From the NCBI GenBank assembly GCA_019426215.1, contig CM033396.1, positions 30,981,154-31,045,153 of the forward strand: DNA of 64,000 nt, in the 5' to 3' direction. The notes beneath the pieces are model-generated. The model worked only from the letters and a program-made list of their open reading frames with translations. It did not search any database and had not been told where the DNA came from. A program made the translations under genes and the position numbers. Origin of the DNA: Buddleja alternifolia (taxonomy: Eukaryota > Streptophyta > Magnoliopsida > Lamiales > Scrophulariaceae). Of this stretch, positions 61,606 to 64,000 are shown one piece after another (within the stretch, counting starts at the first letter, position 1; each line of letters begins with the position of its first letter).

Positions 61606-62952
61606 TGACACGACAAAATCCTAGCAAGAGAACTAGGTCGCGTAAGTAGTAAAGTGGATTTCTAAGTCCGGGGTTATCGTATCCGCAGGGACAACTATAA
61701 TCTAAGTACCAAGACTACTATATTACTCAATTCTAAGTTAAATCGGTCGATAGAAAGGTTGATTAACAAATTAATAAATACTAGAAAATAAACTAAGGCA
61801 ACGTCACACCAAATAAAGGGAGGAAACAATAGAGAGAAGCGATCAAGGCACATGGTTCAACCAATTATGCATTTCGATTGTGATTTAGGTTCTATTGGAT
61901 TATTAGATTGATTTAGCTAAGGCGAAATTCCCTAACGTACGTACCACCCAATCTCTTGGCATAGCAGCCCTACCCTTGTTAACGATTTCCTATATATCTC
62001 TATATGAAAATCCGATTAACGAGGATGCATTTAAGGTCTAGGAGTTCCCCACGTGAATGGAAAGCCACATAAAGAAACCGAGTCTATCTCTAGTCGGTTT
62101 AACTATAGGGTATTCATTGTTTATATCTTCCCTAGGTTATTATCTCTCGATCTCTAACCTAGGCATTTTATCAAACACTTGGTGATCAAGCAAATGTAGC
62201 ATTGAGATCAAATATTGAATACATAGCTAAAACCAAAATTAATCCAATAAACACCAATAAATCAACAATCAAAATAACATAAATGGCCTATCCATGGCCT
62301 CAATCAAACAAGTTTAGCTCATATTCATGTCAAAAGTGCAAATATAAATCATACAAGTCATAGGAGATTTGAACAAATTCAAGAAACAAATATGTAAAAA
62401 CTCCCTAATTCTTGTAGAGATGTGGATTCCTTGTTGAATTCTCCATGTTTTGACCTTCAATCTTCTCTTCTAAGCTCCCTCTCTCTCTATTTTCGTGTGG
62501 TTGCTGATATCTATGGTGAGTTAGGGTAAAAAATGGCTAAAAGAGGTATTTATAGGCCAACACTGCCGCCTCGAACGCCGCGGCGTTCGTTTGTTGAACG
62601 CCGCGGCGTTGGCTACTGCTTGTGAACGCCGCGGCGTTCACTTGTTTGAACGCCGCGGCGTTGGCTGCTGCTTGTGAACGCTGTGGCGTTCACTTGTTTG
62701 AACGCCGCGGCGTTGGCTGCTGCTTGTGAACGCCGCGGCGTTCGCGTGTTGAACGCCGCGGCGTTGCCATGAAAATTTCCAAAAATTGTTTCATTTTGCC
62801 TTCGGTTCTTGCTCTTTCCTCCGGCTGTTAACCCAATCTGAAAAGTCAAAGCAAACCGGGTTCAAAGCATCATATGTGATCAAATTATTAAAGAAACAAT
62901 CAAAATTAAGTTGATAAAAGGGGTAAAACTTGTGTAAAAATAACATATATCA
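61606..62952 (-). mobile_element. Ty3/gypsy 3' LTR inserted in block D
   Basis: Minus strand: it starts TGATATATGTTATTTTTACAC at 62952 and ends GTCGTGTCA at 61606, 1347 bp. AAGTTTGGGGGTAGT, the polypurine tract, abuts its start (62953-62967). A TATA box (CCTATAAATACC) lies at about 62545-62556, with an array of GC-rich palindromes directly upstream. The five bases before it on the plus strand are AACTT (61601-61605); the other target duplication lies beyond the window. Block B shows the uninterrupted site near 45400. Confidence 0.85.
62574..62765. repeat. Array of eight 14-bp GC palindromes in the LTR promoter
   Basis: AACGCCGCGGCGTT starts at 62574, 62597, 62625, 62649, 62677, 62701, 62729 and 62752; seven are perfect, and the one at 62677 reads AACGCTGTGGCGTT. 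Spacings alternate 23/24 and 28, so the repeat period is about 52. The linkers are GGCTGCTGCTTGTG and CACTTGTTTG types. The array lies about 20 bases upstream of the minus-strand TATA box, in a region that is otherwise AT-rich. Confidence 0.95.
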
Positions 62953-64000
62953 ACTACCCCCAAACTTAGCTTTGATCGTCCTCGATCAAATAGAATCAAG
63001 CGCACACATGAAGATTAAAAAGCTAATTTGCCAAATCATACACACCATAACAAGCATTATACCTTCTGAGAAGTTTTGGAATAGTTACCCAAAACTTTGA
63101 ACATTCAACAATTCAAAAACCACACAAAATCTTAGTTTCCATCCCTAAATCATGAACTCCCACATCAATATTCATGTCAAGAGCACAACTTTAGAAAAGA
63201 TTATGCAAATCAACTGGAAAGTAAAGACATTGAAACAATTCAATATTCGTTAACTCATCGGTGTGTATAAAGTGCAAAAGTCACAATCAAAAGGTCTTTC
63301 CGGCTTGTAATGTAAGCCTAGGTGATGGCTAGGACCGGAAGATATGGATAAAGTGACTAAGTCAAGAGAGCCTATGACTTCAAAATCATCGAGCTAAATT
63401 CTCATATAAACCATATAAACTTTCACAACTTATCACTTATCCCTTTTTCATTCTATTTTGCCTTTCAACTTACAACCCCCAAACTTGTTTCTTTTCATAT
63501 TGGGTTGTACACAAAATTCCAAGCCAAATGATCCAATTGAGTGCCAAGATTCAAGCCTAGTCGAGAGCACATTTTTTTTTTTATATATATATCTCTCTCT
63601 CGACTATTTAGCCCATTGCTCAAGTTTTCATTTCATCCCCTTTTTTACATAATACTTCAAACCTCAAAAATCTCAACATAGCCAAAACATCACTATCTAA
63701 CTCATATTCATTCAAATCAAAACAAGGTGACTACCCATATTCAAGTCAAATGATATGAAGTTCTAAACTCTCTTGATTGGGTGCAAGACATTGTTTTTCT
63801 TTTAGGCTAGAAGGTGGTTGTCATGGCTTATGAAAGAAAGACGAATGGTGGTTTCTAGTGTGCATAGCACACTCCATTCTTATCAATACGGCTCAAGTCA
63901 AGGTCTAGAGATTATGCAATATAGAGAAGGCCAAAATGTAAGGCTAACAAAAATGAAAGATGGCCTAAATCATTTTGTGACTTCACAACATTAATGCACA
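62953..64000 (-). mobile_element. Ty3/gypsy internal 3' non-coding region
   Basis: Read on the minus strand, this region precedes the 3' LTR. It contains a second polypurine-like AAGTTTGGGGGT at about 63475-63486, as in the element at the left edge of the window. No coding sequence; pol would lie to the right of the window. Confidence 0.65.

Noticed and set aside
62574..62765. CRISPR-like or satellite array
   Set aside because: It lies inside an LTR, the linkers are not unique, and the organism is a plant; better read as promoter repeats.
62613..62849. 78-codon Ala/Arg-rich frame
   Set aside because: Translation of the GC palindrome array in an LTR promoter.

Overview
This is AT-rich nuclear DNA from a flowering plant, most likely a eudicot. 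Evidence: GT-AG introns of plant type, a Rubisco-activase-like nuclear gene with a chloroplast-targeting leader, a plant GDSL esterase/lipase gene, plant Ty1/copia, Ty3/gypsy, TRIM, LINE, CACTA, Mutator and PIF/Harbinger elements, and short AAACCCTA (plant telomere-type) repeats. I cannot name the species.

Layout. 1-4950: 3' end of a Ty3/gypsy element (internal 3' region, polypurine tract, LTR) whose LTR is split by a second, inverted solo LTR. 4950-6790: decayed CACTA transposon with a broken C48 (Ulp1-type) peptidase and a duplicated block of subterminal hairpins. 6791-17190: intergenic DNA with a PIF/Harbinger MITE, a 22-G run, a 1.9-kb TIR element full of TGTATAATGG-type repeats, a Mutator-type MITE with a perfect 9-bp target duplication, and a small CACTA MITE with a 3-bp target duplication. 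17192-24620 (minus): the one ordinary host gene, a 12-exon Rubisco-activase-like AAA+ protein of 428 residues with a 10-nt micro-exon. 24621-33271: transposon cluster, comprising a TIR element split by a small copia derivative, then a complete but decayed 4.8-kb copia element with 147/149-bp LTRs, itself carrying a TRIM. 33700-61605: a GDSL-gene duplication region. It holds an isolated last exon (33962-34191), a 10.2-kb block B (35243-45404), remnants of an older copy C (47050-49850) and block D (51443-61605), nearly identical to B. 61606-64000 (minus): 3' LTR and internal 3' end of another Ty3/gypsy element, inserted in block D.

The two complete GDSL genes (35503-37087 and 51708-53292) encode the same 380-residue secreted-type protein. 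It keeps the Gly-Asn-Asp block and the Asp-x-x-His block, but the nucleophilic serine of the GDS motif is glycine in both copies. They look like a duplicated pseudoenzyme pair. Copy C lacks a Mutator MITE present in B and D, and B lacks the Ty3 LTR present in D. The order of events is therefore: old duplication, MITE insertion, B/D duplication, Ty3 insertion.

Everything here is read by eye. Exon borders of the two genes were checked for splice dinucleotides and reading phase; element borders are approximate except where target duplications are stated.
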